From NCBI RefSeq assembly GCF_000005505.3, contig NC_016134.3:18520624-18584623 (forward strand): a stretch of 64,000 bases of DNA. The letters are read 5' to 3'. Every line of letters begins with the position of its first letter. The first letter of the stretch is position 1. The notes under the pieces are model-generated. The model made no database searches and was not told where the DNA came from. It saw only the letters and a list, made by a program, of their open reading frames with translations. The DNA comes from Brachypodium distachyon (lineage: Eukaryota; Streptophyta; Magnoliopsida; Poales; Poaceae). The position numbers and the translations under genes were made by a program. Shown here piece after piece: positions 13,834 through 24,700 of this stretch.

Positions 13834-13948
13834 AGGTAGACTCTTCCATGAGAACGTTGACCTCAAGCGCAATGTCATTTGCGGTCACGTCATCCATGGT
13901 GAAAAGTGCTGCAGCGTCTCCCAAGTCCAGATCAGATGGAGGATTCAT
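13834..13948 (-). other. 38-codon ORF upstream of Copia pol, possible gag remnant
   Basis: An ATG-to-TAG frame encodes an acidic peptide beginning MNPPSDLDLGDAAALFTMDD. It lies between the 5' LTR and pol, where gag would normally be. I do not recognise it as a gag domain. It may be a relic start or chance. The rest of 13583-14900 has no gag-like coding signal, and 14250-14610 is GC-rich and low in complexity. Confidence 0.3.
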
Positions 13949-14888
13949 AATACGATTAAAAGTGTTTGAACGGTTAATCTACATCATCAAAAAGCACTAA
14001 ATCAAAGCATGTTAATATTAATGACATGTTAAGCAAGTGCAAAGGGCAAAAAACGCCCAAAGAGTACATTCCTGAAGCAAATTTGGCATAATTATGCGAT
14101 TTTAGATAAAACAGACAGTTCCAGGGACATTAGGCAAAATAACACAACAGGGATAAAATGCATGTAATTTACTGAAACGTCTTGGACTAAAACGCAAAAT
14201 TCCTGGCCCAAAATGCATTTCGGGTTGCCAGCCCATTTTCCCTCTTTCTTTCATCCCAAAGGACGGCCCATCCCGCGCGGCCAAGCTGGGCCAGCCGCGC
14301 CAGCCCCTAGGGTTTCCCCTGGGCGGCGGCGGCGGCACAACAGCGGCAGGGGCTGCTGGCTGCGGCGGCCTGCACACGGCGGCAGTTCGCCTTGTGCCCG
14401 ACGCGACGGCGGCGGCGGGCACGCACGCAGTGGCAGCCAGCACGCGCTCGGGCCCGGCGTGCTCCTGAGGCGGCAGCGGCCCGCGCCCAAGGCGGCGGCA
14501 GCCGGCGCACCGACGGGGGCGGCGCTCGCGCTCGGAGGTAGCGGTTGCGGTGGTCGCGATGGGAAAAATTGGGTTGCACGGCTCGCTGCCATTCATGGCT
14601 ACGGTGGCCGGCGATGCGACACTCGACGGCGTGGTGCCGTCTCCCCCAAAAATTGGTCAACAAGTCCCTCATGCGGCGGGATCGATCGGCAATTGTGCCG
14701 GCGACTTGGTCAGCAAGCGACCCGCGAGGAAAATCCAATCTTGAGGTGAAATACAACGAAAAGAAACTAATTGCAAAAACGGAATTGTAACGCAGAGAGG
14801 AATCCATTTTTGCAATAAAATTTCAGATCCAATATCTCCGTGATTTTTGTTGAGAGCTTGGTTAGGGTAGGCTCGATTAAGACTCGGG

Positions 14889-14910
14889 GTAGAGGCTGGT
14901 GCTGATAACA
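14889..14910 (-). other. Copia primer-binding site
   Basis: On the - strand the bases next to the LTR read TTATCAGCACCAGCCTC, close to the TGGTATCAGAGCC site complementary to initiator methionine tRNA used by plant Copia elements. The position next to the LTR end supports the call; several bases have drifted. Confidence 0.6.
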
Positions 14911-15130
14911 TGTTGTGCAACTCCTGCCGGCTGGCCGGTCTTGGAGTTGCACATCAAAATCGTAGTCGAACACCCACACAATCACGAAGTACAGTAAATG
15001 AACAACAGTAAGTAGAGAGCAATAGAAACTCTTTATTAGTTTCTGAACTCAAACTTACGTACAAGAGCCAGTCGACTGGTTTATATAGGACCAATGAATG
15101 AGAGCGCACGACAAACTAGCCGGAGGAACC
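14911..15130 (-). repeat. Copia 5' LTR
   Basis: About 220 bp homologous to 9519-9747. It begins TGTTGTGCAACT and its outer end reads GGAGGAACC where the other copy has GGAGGAACA. It adjoins unrelated GC-rich sequence at 15131. Confidence 0.8.
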
Positions 15131-17102
15131 CCCGCGCCGGCTGCTGACCCTGTTCTCGACGGCCGTCTCGCTGGTGCGTGCTGCAGGTTCGTTCTCCCTT
15201 TTTCCCTCTTGGTGTGCGATTTGCTTTCCATTGTGGGCTTCTGTGCTGGGGCGGTGGCCTGGTCTGGTGATTTCTGTGCTTTCGAAGGCTCGAGGCTTGG
15301 TGGAGCCCCGTGATTTCCCCCTCGGATTGGTGGAGCAAGCGCCGTGATTTCCCCCTCGGATTGCTGCAGCCCCGTGATTTCCCGGGTGTCCGTGGTTTAG
15401 GCATGAAGCGGTCTGGTATGGGATTCAATCTGTTGCCGGCTTGGGTTTCATTGTTGCCCTGTCCATTCTTCTTTAACCGTTTGGTTTGCTCGGTTCCATT
15501 TGGTCGTTGATTTGCATGGCTGCAGGTGCTGGTTTAGCGCGTTGTCGCACAACTGCAGTTCGTATGCGGTGCGCATCTGTCGCCCGTTGTTGGCGGTGTG
15601 GCTGGTGGTTCGCTGTTCTTATGCTTATTTCAGTTCATCGGCTGCTATTCACAGCCGTTTTTTAGGTCTTTCTGTGCTGATGACTTGATGTCATGTTTGC
15701 TTGTCAAATATCATTTCCCAGCAGGTTCATCCAGTCCATAAAATCCTCATAACATAGCTTTCAAAATCTTAATCAGGATGAAGTCCTGGTGTGTGCGCAT
15801 TGTCTCCTTCCACACACACTGTATATCCTTTATTAGGTGAACGGGGTTGAAGAAGGTGTTTATTTAGTTGATGCCGCTCTCTGAGACGGGGAACACCTTG
15901 CCCTACCTCCCTGCCCTGAATTGAGGTCTTAAATCCATATTTGGCATCGATGAAGGAAGAAGTAGAACTAGATGCACAATTCGTCATGGAAGATTTATTA
16001 TGCATTTATGCTACGTACATCAAAAGAGCAGTATAGCACATGGAAGTAAATGCCCTATGGAGAAGAAAGGACATAGTCAAAGACAGTCTATTTCAGGTTC
16101 ATACTTCATACTGATTCACACACATAAGCAATCTTGCCTCAATGATGTTTTTATTTCACAAACTTCTCTTATGAATGAACTGATAATACTACTATGTAAT
16201 GTGAATTAGTTGTTTTTCATATCTTGTTTTTATTGTGTAATTAATATTAATTTTAGTCCCATTAGACCTGAACTGTAATTTACTTTAAATGCTGGACACA
16301 TATAATTTATAGTACAATGTGGATTTCTGAGAGTGTTGAGGTAAAATTTGTGTGTTCGGTCAGATTTGGCTTTTCAACTTCTCTCTGAGATATATCCCAT
16401 ATTTAAAACCGCATCTGTTCTCTAGATAGGAGGCACAAGTTTACAGTCGAACATGGTTGTCAGTTTATTTAGAAATTATACAACATCAGAACATTTCTTA
16501 TTTATATGAGAGACCAGTTATCATGATTTTTTCTCAGACAATTGTTGTCTTAACCTATCACTAGCGATCTGATTCACGCCTACAGCCACAGTTTAGAGTG
16601 TATTTCTTTTATGTATCTATCTGTTGTCTATTACCTGTTTGCCGAGGGGGCATTCCATGAGAAATTGCACTATCTCTCGGGCCCTGAGCTCAAGGCCCTT
16701 TTTTTCGGAAGAGCTTTAGGTACATGCGAAAGCAAGTGCTTGGCATGAACTGATTCTGAGATACTCTTCATTGGGTTTGAACACTTGGAGTGCTAAGACC
16801 AAATGCATGTTTTATCAAATTGCCAATTGAGACTTCCTTTTTGTAGCCTACAATAGGTGCAAGCTACATGAGGTTAATTGGAATGAACCAGCATGAATAT
16901 TTTGGATTGTGGTATTTAGCTTCTGTATTCTATATTAGTTAATGTGGCCAACCTTTTTGTATTCATACATGTTCACAAAAATGAGTATGGTCGTGCATTC
17001 AATTGGGAATTATTACAATAATTCAGTTCAGATGATATTTCCTATCAGTTAGGCGCTTACACACTAGAGGTAGCTAAGGTCTTGGTTAACTAGAGCTTTG
17101 GT
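15131..17102. other. Unassigned intergenic or element sequence
   Basis: 15131-15690 is GC/T-rich and looks like the 5' end of a transcript or of a LINE, with a local repeat of CCGTGATTTCCCCCTCGGATTG near 15308 and 15341. 15700-17102 is AT-rich and shows no coding signal I can recognise on either strand. Confidence 0.4.
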
Positions 17103-17315
17103 CCACATCTACCCCTATTTTTGCACCTGCCCGTGTTGGGCTTCATAGTTCATAAATGGCCTAAAAAAGGGGTATACACAACTATGAAGCCCTATTTTTC
17201 ACCCAGGTCGTGTTGGGCTTCATAGTTGGGCTTATTCATAGTTGCCCCAGAAATTAGGGGTATACACATCTACCCCTATTTTTGCACCTGGTTGTGTTGG
17301 GCTTCATAGTTCATA
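17103..17315 (+). repeat. Irregular tandem repeat ahead of LINE ORF1
   Basis: 17107-17154 and 17268-17315 match almost base for base (CATCTACCCCTATTTTTGCA ... GGGCTTCATAGTTCATA). A related unit at about 17169-17227 lies between them (GGGTATACACAACTATGAAG ... GTGTTGGGCTTCATAGTT). The array stops just before the first methionine of LINE ORF1. Confidence 0.75.
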
Positions 17316-17319
17316 CCTG

Positions 17320-20300
17320 ATGGAGTGCTTCGAGAAACCCGGAGACCTGTTGGCGCGCTCCCCTGGGCGCATCTGGGCGATCTCGCCGGAATCCGACGAG
17401 GACAACGACGCGGTTGCGTCTGAGTCGTCGCCGGAAGACGCAGTGTCGTCTAGGGCTTCCAGTTTCTTGGTCTGCACTCCTTCACCGGTGAGCTGTGATT
17501 TACATGTTTTTTCTTCGTTTTCTAAGGAGGAGAAGAGGAGGCTGAGGAGATTGGAGGCGGCCGTGACGGTTTCTTGTGCTTTTGTGCAGGGATCGAGCGT
17601 GGAGACATCGCCGTCTCGCGAGGGTTCATCTTCGTCCAAATCGGCGGCGGCGTTTAGGAGGCCTGCTGTGGAGCCGAGGACTGCGGCTCTGGAGCCGACG
17701 ACCTTTGTGCTCGACCAATTCGATGCGGCTGATTGGACTTTGGTGCAACGCCGGCGTCCTTTGGCCAGAGGCCGCTCAAAGGTGAGTTTTTCCGGTCGCC
17801 GTTCGTCGGCGCGTTTGAATTCTGCCCGTTGCAGTTCGCATGGTCATACGGGCCGAGCAGGTGGTCTGCTACGTGCGAGTCCTGTGAAGGTTCCGCAGGC
17901 CCATACAGGGCCAGCGGGCCGTGTCTGTTTCGGATCGCATGGTCTGCTACGTGCGAGTCCTGGGAACATTTCGCAAGCCCGTACGAGGCCGGCGGGGCTT
18001 GTCATTCGAAGTTGGTCCCCTGCTGGGCGTTCTCTGCCTGATGGCAATACGGGCCTGGCAGGAACAGGAACGGCAGGTAATGTGATCTCAGGGATTCGTT
18101 CTGCTGGGATTGCGTTCTGGCGGCTTCTCGGCCGAGTCTGGTGTAGTTCGGCTCCGCGTGCCCCGATTGTCTCTCCTGCCGAAGCTAAGATGGCGTTCCG
18201 CGGAGGTGGTCGTGGGGGCGGAGAGTATCAAGGGGGCGATTGATTTTATGATCGTGATCGGCGTGGCTACGGTGGAGGTGGCAGCAGGGGTAGTTTCAAC
18301 GAGGGCTATGGTGACAACGAGGGCTATGGTGATGGCCGGGAGGATTTTGGTCGTGAGGACTTTGGTGGCTACAATGGTGATCGCTTCTCCAACGGATGAG
18401 ACGGTGATGGTTCGCTGGCCCCGGTGGACCTCCACGTTACGGAGATGGTGGTGGGAATTGGCGGCGCTATGAATTCCGCGCCGGTCGTGGCTCTACGGGT
18501 CATGGTCGTGGTCTTCCACCGGCTCGCGGTCTTGGCGGCTGTGCTGGCCGTGGTGGAGGTGGCGGTAAGGGCGCTGCTGCAACTTCGACCTCGGCTGGCG
18601 TGACGGCCGTGGCGGAGACAGGAGCTACAAATGCCTCTGCCTCTGCGACAGGGGTAGTGTCCGGGGAAGGCCAAGCTGCAGCGGTAGCCAGTGCTCCCTT
18701 GGCCGCTGTTGTTCCCGTGGTGTCTTCGGCTGGACTGGGGGGGGGGGGGTGCGCAGCAGTCGGGTGGGGGAGTGCTGCTGGCAGCAGCAGCTTCTCTCAC
18801 TGCTACTGAGGTTCCCGAAACGTCGGGCGTGTCCAAACCAGCGAAAAAAGCTAGCAAGGTGAAGTGCTATAGATGCAACCAATCGGGTCATTTCTCTGCT
18901 GATTGTACAACTCTTGTTTGTGATATTTGCGAGTCTGCAGCTCACTTGAAAGATGTGTGCCCGTTGTTGTCGGCGCCGAAGCAACAAGTGATCATGCACG
19001 GTTTTGGGGAGACTTTGTTGTTCTTTGAGCTGCCAGTGTCAGACTCTTTTAGGCCTCGCCGGGAGAGTGGCAGAGTTGGGTTAATTTCTGTGTCAGGAGG
19101 TAGCTTGTCTGTTGAGCTGGTTACCTCGCTTCTGCAGTGGTTGGTGCTGACTGAAAATTTTCAATGGGAGGTGAACTTGTATGAGAAAGATGTGTTCAAG
19201 GCTGGTTTCCCTTCGAAGGCTGAGCTCCAGCGAATGACTCGGTCTGGCATGTTTTCTGTCCCTACTAGTCCGTGCGCAATTACTTTCTCTGATTGGTGTG
19301 CGAAAGTTGAGCCTGAATGGAGTTTACAGGAGGTGTGGGTGCGGGTGACCGGTATCCCGCCTGATATCTTAGGTGATTATGTCACTATGTGGGGAGTTGG
19401 ATCTTTGTTGGGCAAGACCAAGGAGGTCGACATGCCGTATACTCGGAGGCATGGGGTTCTTCACATTTTGGTTTCTTGTACAGATTACAGAAGCATACCT
19501 AAGGAAAAAGATGTGCTTATCAGGGGCAGTGGATATGTGCTTGGTTTTCAGGTGGAGGCACCCGTGGGTTTGATTGATCCGGTTGACACTAAAATGGCCG
19601 ATGCTCATGACGATGATACGGATGGGGGTGATAAGGCTGAGAAGAATGAGACCATTTTTGATCAAATCGCAAATCGACCCTAAAGATAATTCTAAAATAC
19701 ATGATGCTAATGGGTCCTCGTCGTCAACAAGTGGAGGTGGTACAGCCCCGGGTGGGACACAATTTGCTTCTACTGTGTTTCCTGCTATCCGCTTCGGATC
19801 TTTTGCTTTGGAGCCGACTCCGCGGTCTTGTGTGTCGGCTTCGCGTCCATGCTGGGCTGATATGGTTGAGGAAGAAGAAAGAATTTCCTTGTCTGCACCG
19901 CCTTGTGTTCGTTCGCGTGGGCTGCTTCTTCCGCTGGTTGTGCCGGCTGTGGGCGGCGTAGCTTCGATTGGTCAGCAGGGACAGGAGGGGCCGGCTGTGG
20001 GTTCTGTTCAGGTTGGTGGCCGACTTCAGAGGCAGGAGGTGCATGCTGTGTGGCAGCTGACTCTGCTTGGAGGTCTGCTGAAGCAAGATGTGCCTGTTGT
20101 GAAGCTGATGCCACGCTTGGGGTCGCCTGCTGCTGGGCACCTGCTCCACACGGGCGCGGGTGCTGCTCCTTGCATGCAGCAGCTGCCTGGCTCTCCTGGT
20201 GTTGTTGCTGCTCCAGTGGGGCCCTCATGGCAGGCGGCTATGGGGTCGATGCCTCTCTCCCCAGTTTGTGCTCCGGCGCCTCTCTCTCCTGCACATGGAC

Positions 20301-20881
20301 CAGACGGATTCACTGTGGGAGGTTCGACGCCGACGATGAATGAGGTGATAGCCTTCGGTGGGATTTCGAATGCTGCTACGGCTGGAGTTCAATCCAGCGC
20401 GCGCATCCGTGCTCAACCGGATGCGGATGCGACTCAGCTGGAGCATGCGTCTCGTCGCGCGCAGTTACGGGATCCTCTCCTTGTTCCAGGTATCGCTTTG
20501 AATTCTCTCTCTTTTACTGCTCTTTCAGATTCAGAGATTATTGCTAGAGCTAGTAGGTTAGAGATTTCTTTTGGGGAGTCACATGATCATCAAAAAAATT
20601 CTATTAATTTACTTAAATCGACTGAATTAGAACGGGCAGCTACTATACTTAAAAATGATGTTGTTCCTCTATGCGATGCGGATGGAGACCCTCATTCGTT
20701 GTTGGTCTCCAATCCGTCTGATCTTTGTGTGGATTTTGATGCGGATAATCTTGGGGTGGCAACTGATCATACGGATCTGCTTCCTAAGGGTATCCCAAAG
20801 CGGCAACGTAAGAAAAAGTCTTACGATCTTTCAGCGGTCCGTCGCAGTACACGGCAGCATAAACAAAGAAATTTCTCCTAA
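17320..20881 (+). pseudogene. LINE ORF1 (nucleic-acid-binding protein), broken
   Basis: It probably starts at the ATG at 17320 (MECFEKPGDLLARSPGRIW). The frame is open to the TGA at 18241, and the same frame continues with a glycine-rich RGYGGGG-type stretch to another stop near 18400. A frame with GRG repeats and then two knuckles, CYRCNQSGHFSADC and CDICESAAHLKDVC, follows at about 18870-18960. After it comes a domain like the DUF4283 region of plant LINE ORF1 proteins, to the TAA at 19681. The C-terminal part lies in another frame and ends RRSTRQHKQRNFS at 20881. The intact form would bind element RNA. At least three frame breaks are needed to join the parts. Confidence 0.8.
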
Positions 20882-23800
20882 TGAAGGGTTTATTTTGGAA
20901 TAGTGAGGGACTTCGTGACCCTGCCAAACACCGACTGATTCAGGAGAACATTCATGAGCAGCAGCTAGACTTTATTGCTTTATTTGAGACAGGGCGTTCT
21001 AACTTTACTGGTCCTTTTTTGAAACATCTGGCAAGCGGTTTGGCCTATGAGTGGTATGTGTTACCGCCTCATGGTCGCTCTGGCGGTATTTTGGTTGGTT
21101 TTAATACAATTAATCTCCAAGTCAAAAGAGTTGATACGGGAGACTATTGTATTAAATTTCACCTGCGCTCAAAATTTGATGGATTTGAGTGGGTTCTGGT
21201 CCCGGTTTATGGGGCGGCTCAAAACATTCATAAGTCGGATTTTTTGGCGGAGCTTGTGAGGATTTGTGAATCTGAACCGTTGCCCTTGGTGGTCGGGGGT
21301 GATTTTAATATTATTCGGCGTCAAGAGGAGAAAAATAATGATAATTTTAATGCCAGATGGCCTTTTATTTTCAACGCCATTATTGAGAGCCTAGATTTAA
21401 GAGAAATAGTTCTCTCGGGCCGTCAATATACTTGGGCGAGTCGTCGGGACATCCCAACATATGAGAAGTTGGATCGTGTTCTGACTAGCGTTGATTGGGA
21501 GCAAAAGTTCCCCTTGGTGACGGTTCATGCTCTGACTCGTGCGAGTTCGGATCATACTCCCCTTCTTCTTGATTCCGGGGATCAGGCGCACCCGGGTAAT
21601 AAAGCTCAATTTTTGTTTGAGTTATCCTGGTTGCGGCAAGAGGGCTTCTACGAGATAGTGGCAGCTGAATGGGCTGTATGTCGTGGAGGCTCCTCGCCCA
21701 TTGAGAGATGGCAAAATAAAATTAGACATCTTCGTCGCTTCCTTCGTGGTTGGGCAAAGAATCAAAGTGGACTTTATAAGAAAGAGCGTGATCGTCTGCT
21801 TCATATCATTGATACCCTCGACGTAAAAGCTGAATCCTCTCCGCTCTCTGCTACTGAGCGAGATGCGTTGCGTGATGCCAATGATTTTGTGTCCAAGCTG
21901 CGCCGGGATGAGGAATCCAAATGGGCGCAACGGGCAAAAGTGAAGTATGTCCAGGAGGGTGGAAGCAATGCAAAAGAAATTCACCTTGTTGCCAATGGTA
22001 AACATCGTAAGAAAAAAATATTCCAACTCGAGCAGGATGAAGGTATTATTGTGGGACAGGATAACTTGCGTGTTTTTATTACAGATTATTATAAGAAACT
22101 ATTTGGAACACTGGTTTCGAATTCTTTCTCGCTTATGGAAGAGAATTTGCAGGGAATTACCCTTGTTACGCTAGATGAAAATAACATTCTGGTAGCTGAC
22201 TTTACTGAAAAGGAGGTTCATGATTCGATTTTTTGAGATGGAGCATAATAAGGCTCCTGGGCCTGATGGGTTCCCTGCGGAGTTCTATCAGGTTTTTTGG
22301 AAGGTTATAAAAGTTGACTTGTTGGCCTTGTTCGTCCAACTTCAACATGGGGAGCTGCCATTGTTTAAATTGAACTTTGAGGTTATTACCCTTATTCCTA
22401 AAAAAGAAAATGCTGTTCAGATTCAGCAGTACAGACCCATTTGTTTTCTTAATGTTAGCTTCAAGATTTTCAAGAAAGTCGGTACAAATCACATTTCTAG
22501 GATCGCCCAAGGCGTGATTTGACCAACTCAAACGGCCTTTATGCCCGGTCGTCATATTCTTGAGGGGGTGGTTGTTTTGCATGAGACCATTCATGAGCTT
22601 CATCGTAAGAAAATGAATGGTGTTCTCTTCAAAACTGATTTTGAGAAAGCATATGACAAGGTCAAATGGTTTTTTCTCCAGCAAGCGTTGCAGATGAAAG
22701 GTTTTGACCCTAAGTGGTGCGAGTGGATTGCCCAATTTGTGCAAGTGGGAAGTGTGGGAGTAAAGGTTAATGACGACATTGGTCATTACTTCCAAACTCG
22801 GAAAGGTTTGAGACAAGGAGACCCTCTATCCCCGATTCTTTTTAATATTGTCGCGGACATGCTTGCTATTCTTATTGATAGGGCTAAAGATGATGGTCAA
22901 GTGGTAGGCCTCATCCCTCATTTGGTGGAGGGAGGAGTGTCTATCCTCCAATATGCTGACGATACAATTATTTTTATGGATCATGATTTAGAAAAGGCTA
23001 TTAATATGAAGTTGATCTTGTGCTGTTTTGAACAGCTGTCGGACCTTAAAATTAACTTTCACAAGAGTGAAATTTTCTGTTTCGGTCAGGCTCAAGTGTG
23101 TGAAGATGACTATAAACAGATTTTTGGCTACGTATGTGGAACTCTCCCATTTCGTTATCTGGGGATTCCAATTCATTATAGGAAATCCCTCAATAGGGAA
23201 TGGAAGCCGTTGAAGACCGTTTTGAGAAAAAGTTGGAGAGTTGGAAGGGCAAGTTACTCTCATACGGAGATCGACTTATCCTGATTAATTCGGTACTTAC
23301 GAGCATGCCTATGTTTATGTTATCCTTTCTTGAAATACCCGCTGGGGTACGACAATGATTGGATTTCTACAGATCGCGCTTCTTTTGGCAATCTGATAAC
23401 CAGAAGCGGAAATATCGGTTGACAAAATGGAATATTATCTGTCGCCCTAAAGATCAGGGCGAACTAGGCATTGAGTTGTTGGACCTCAAAAATAAGTGTT
23501 TACTCAGCAAATGGTTGTTTAAACTACTTAATGAAGATGGTCTGTGGCAGCAGCTCCTTCGTAATAAGTATCTTCATTCTAACACCATCTTCCAAGCCAA
23601 GTTACGACCGCCTGATTCCCCTTTTTGGAAGCGACTAATGCGGGTTAAAGATGAGTTCTTTAACAAAGGCACATTTATTTTAGGGGATGTTCGTGGTACT
23701 CAATTTTGGGAAGATACTTGGTTGGGGGATAGTCCTCTTGCACTTCAATATCCATCATTATTTAACATTGTGCAACGGCAAAATGTTCTTGTGGCCGATA

Positions 23801-24541
23801 TTTTATCGACGGTGCCCCTGAACGTTGAGTTCAGACGTTTACTAACCGGAAATAAGAGGACATCTTGGTTGCACTTAGTCCAGTGATTAATGATGGTTAA
23901 TCTTTCCACCACGCCAAACAGATTTTGGTGGAAGTTAACTCCCTCTGGGGTTTTCTCGATTAAATCTATGTACAGAGATTTAATTGATAGCCCTAAGGAT
24001 TTCTCGTGGTATTATCTTTGAAAATTAAAAATTCTCCTAAAAGTTAAGATTTTTACGTGGTTTCTTGACCAAAAAGTGTTGCTTACGAAGGATAATCTAG
24101 CCAAAAGGAACTAGACAGGATGTATGAAATGTTGTTTTTGTGACGTCGAGGAGTCCATTCATCATTTATTCATCACTTGTCCCTATGCCCAACTCGTGTG
24201 ACGAATTATTTAATTTGCCTCCCCCTACCAATATTTCTAATTTGTTTGGGAATTGGTTAAATGGGATTGACAAAAAGACTAAGGCTCACATTCGGGTGGG
24301 AGTGTCTGCTGTCTGTTGGGCTATTTGGAATTGTCAAAATGATATTATTTTTAACAGGGCTAGAGTTGTTCACTTTTTGCGGGTTATTTTCAGGACCACC
24401 ACTCTAATCCGCCCTTGGTCCCTCCTCCTCCCTGTGGACAAGCGGGAGCTTTCGGCTTCTGGGTGCACTCGGATAGAGACGGTCGCTCGGATATCTCCAA
24501 TCTGGCTGGCTGGCGGTCTGTTGCTAGATTGCAAGATGCCT
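20881..24541 (+). pseudogene. LINE ORF2 (endonuclease/reverse transcriptase), broken
   Basis: The start ATG overlaps the ORF1 stop (TAATG at 20879-20883), and MKGLFWNSEGLRDP fits the usual N-terminus of plant LINE ORF2. The endonuclease shows VVGGDFNII and SSDHTPLLLD. A frameshift near 22225 leads to KAPGPDGFPAEFYQ and a TGA at 22520. Reverse transcriptase continues with KTDFEKAYDKVKW, GLRQGDPLSPILFN and the catalytic LQYADDTIIF. A further frameshift near 23235 and stops near 23355 and 23883 precede the C-terminal zinc-binding region (CCFCDVEESIHHLF at about 24131). The order and motifs are complete, but the protein is not expressible in one piece. Confidence 0.88.
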
Positions 24542-24700
24542 AGAAATTATCTTCGGGATTTTTGTTTTATTTGGCTTGTTTTTGTCTTCACTTTGTGTGA
24601 TTCGTGAATTTTGTACTGAGATATTTTAACTTTGCAATAAATTGAATGTGTGCATCGCTTCGATGCAGAGACCGGGAGCCCCATTTCGAAAACAAAATAG

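Larger units (their letters stand above)
9519..15130 (-). mobile_element. Ty1/Copia LTR retrotransposon, degenerate
   Basis: The element runs on the - strand between two similar LTRs, 9519-9747 (3' LTR) and 14911-15130 (5' LTR). Both start TGTTGTGCAACTCCTGCCGG and keep a shared end GGAGGAAC. A primer-binding site like the initiator-Met tRNA complement lies just inside the 5' LTR. Domain order is protease, integrase, reverse transcriptase, RNase H, which is the Copia order. The polyprotein frame is broken repeatedly and no clear gag is seen. No convincing target-site duplication was found, so the right border may have been altered. Confidence 0.88.
17103..24700 (+). mobile_element. L1-type LINE retrotransposon, near full length, inactivated
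   Basis: ORF1 with CCHC knuckles is followed by ORF2 with endonuclease, reverse transcriptase and a C-terminal zinc-binding region, all on the + strand. The 3' end GATGCAGAGACCGGGAGCCC then TTTCGAAAAC near 24663-24698 resembles the 3' tail of cereal LINEs. The 5' limit is uncertain and no target-site duplication was found. Several frameshifts and stops in both ORFs mean it cannot move on its own. Confidence 0.85.

Noticed and set aside
14102..14807. ORFs on both strands in the GC-rich part of the Copia element
   Set aside because: No gag motif and strong compositional bias; treated as a non-coding part of the element.
16436..16449. ACAAGTTTACAGTC resembling ACAAGATTACAGTC at 24709-24722 as a LINE target duplication
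   Set aside because: There is a mismatch within 14 bp, and the sequence after 16450 is AT-rich and unlike a LINE 5' end.
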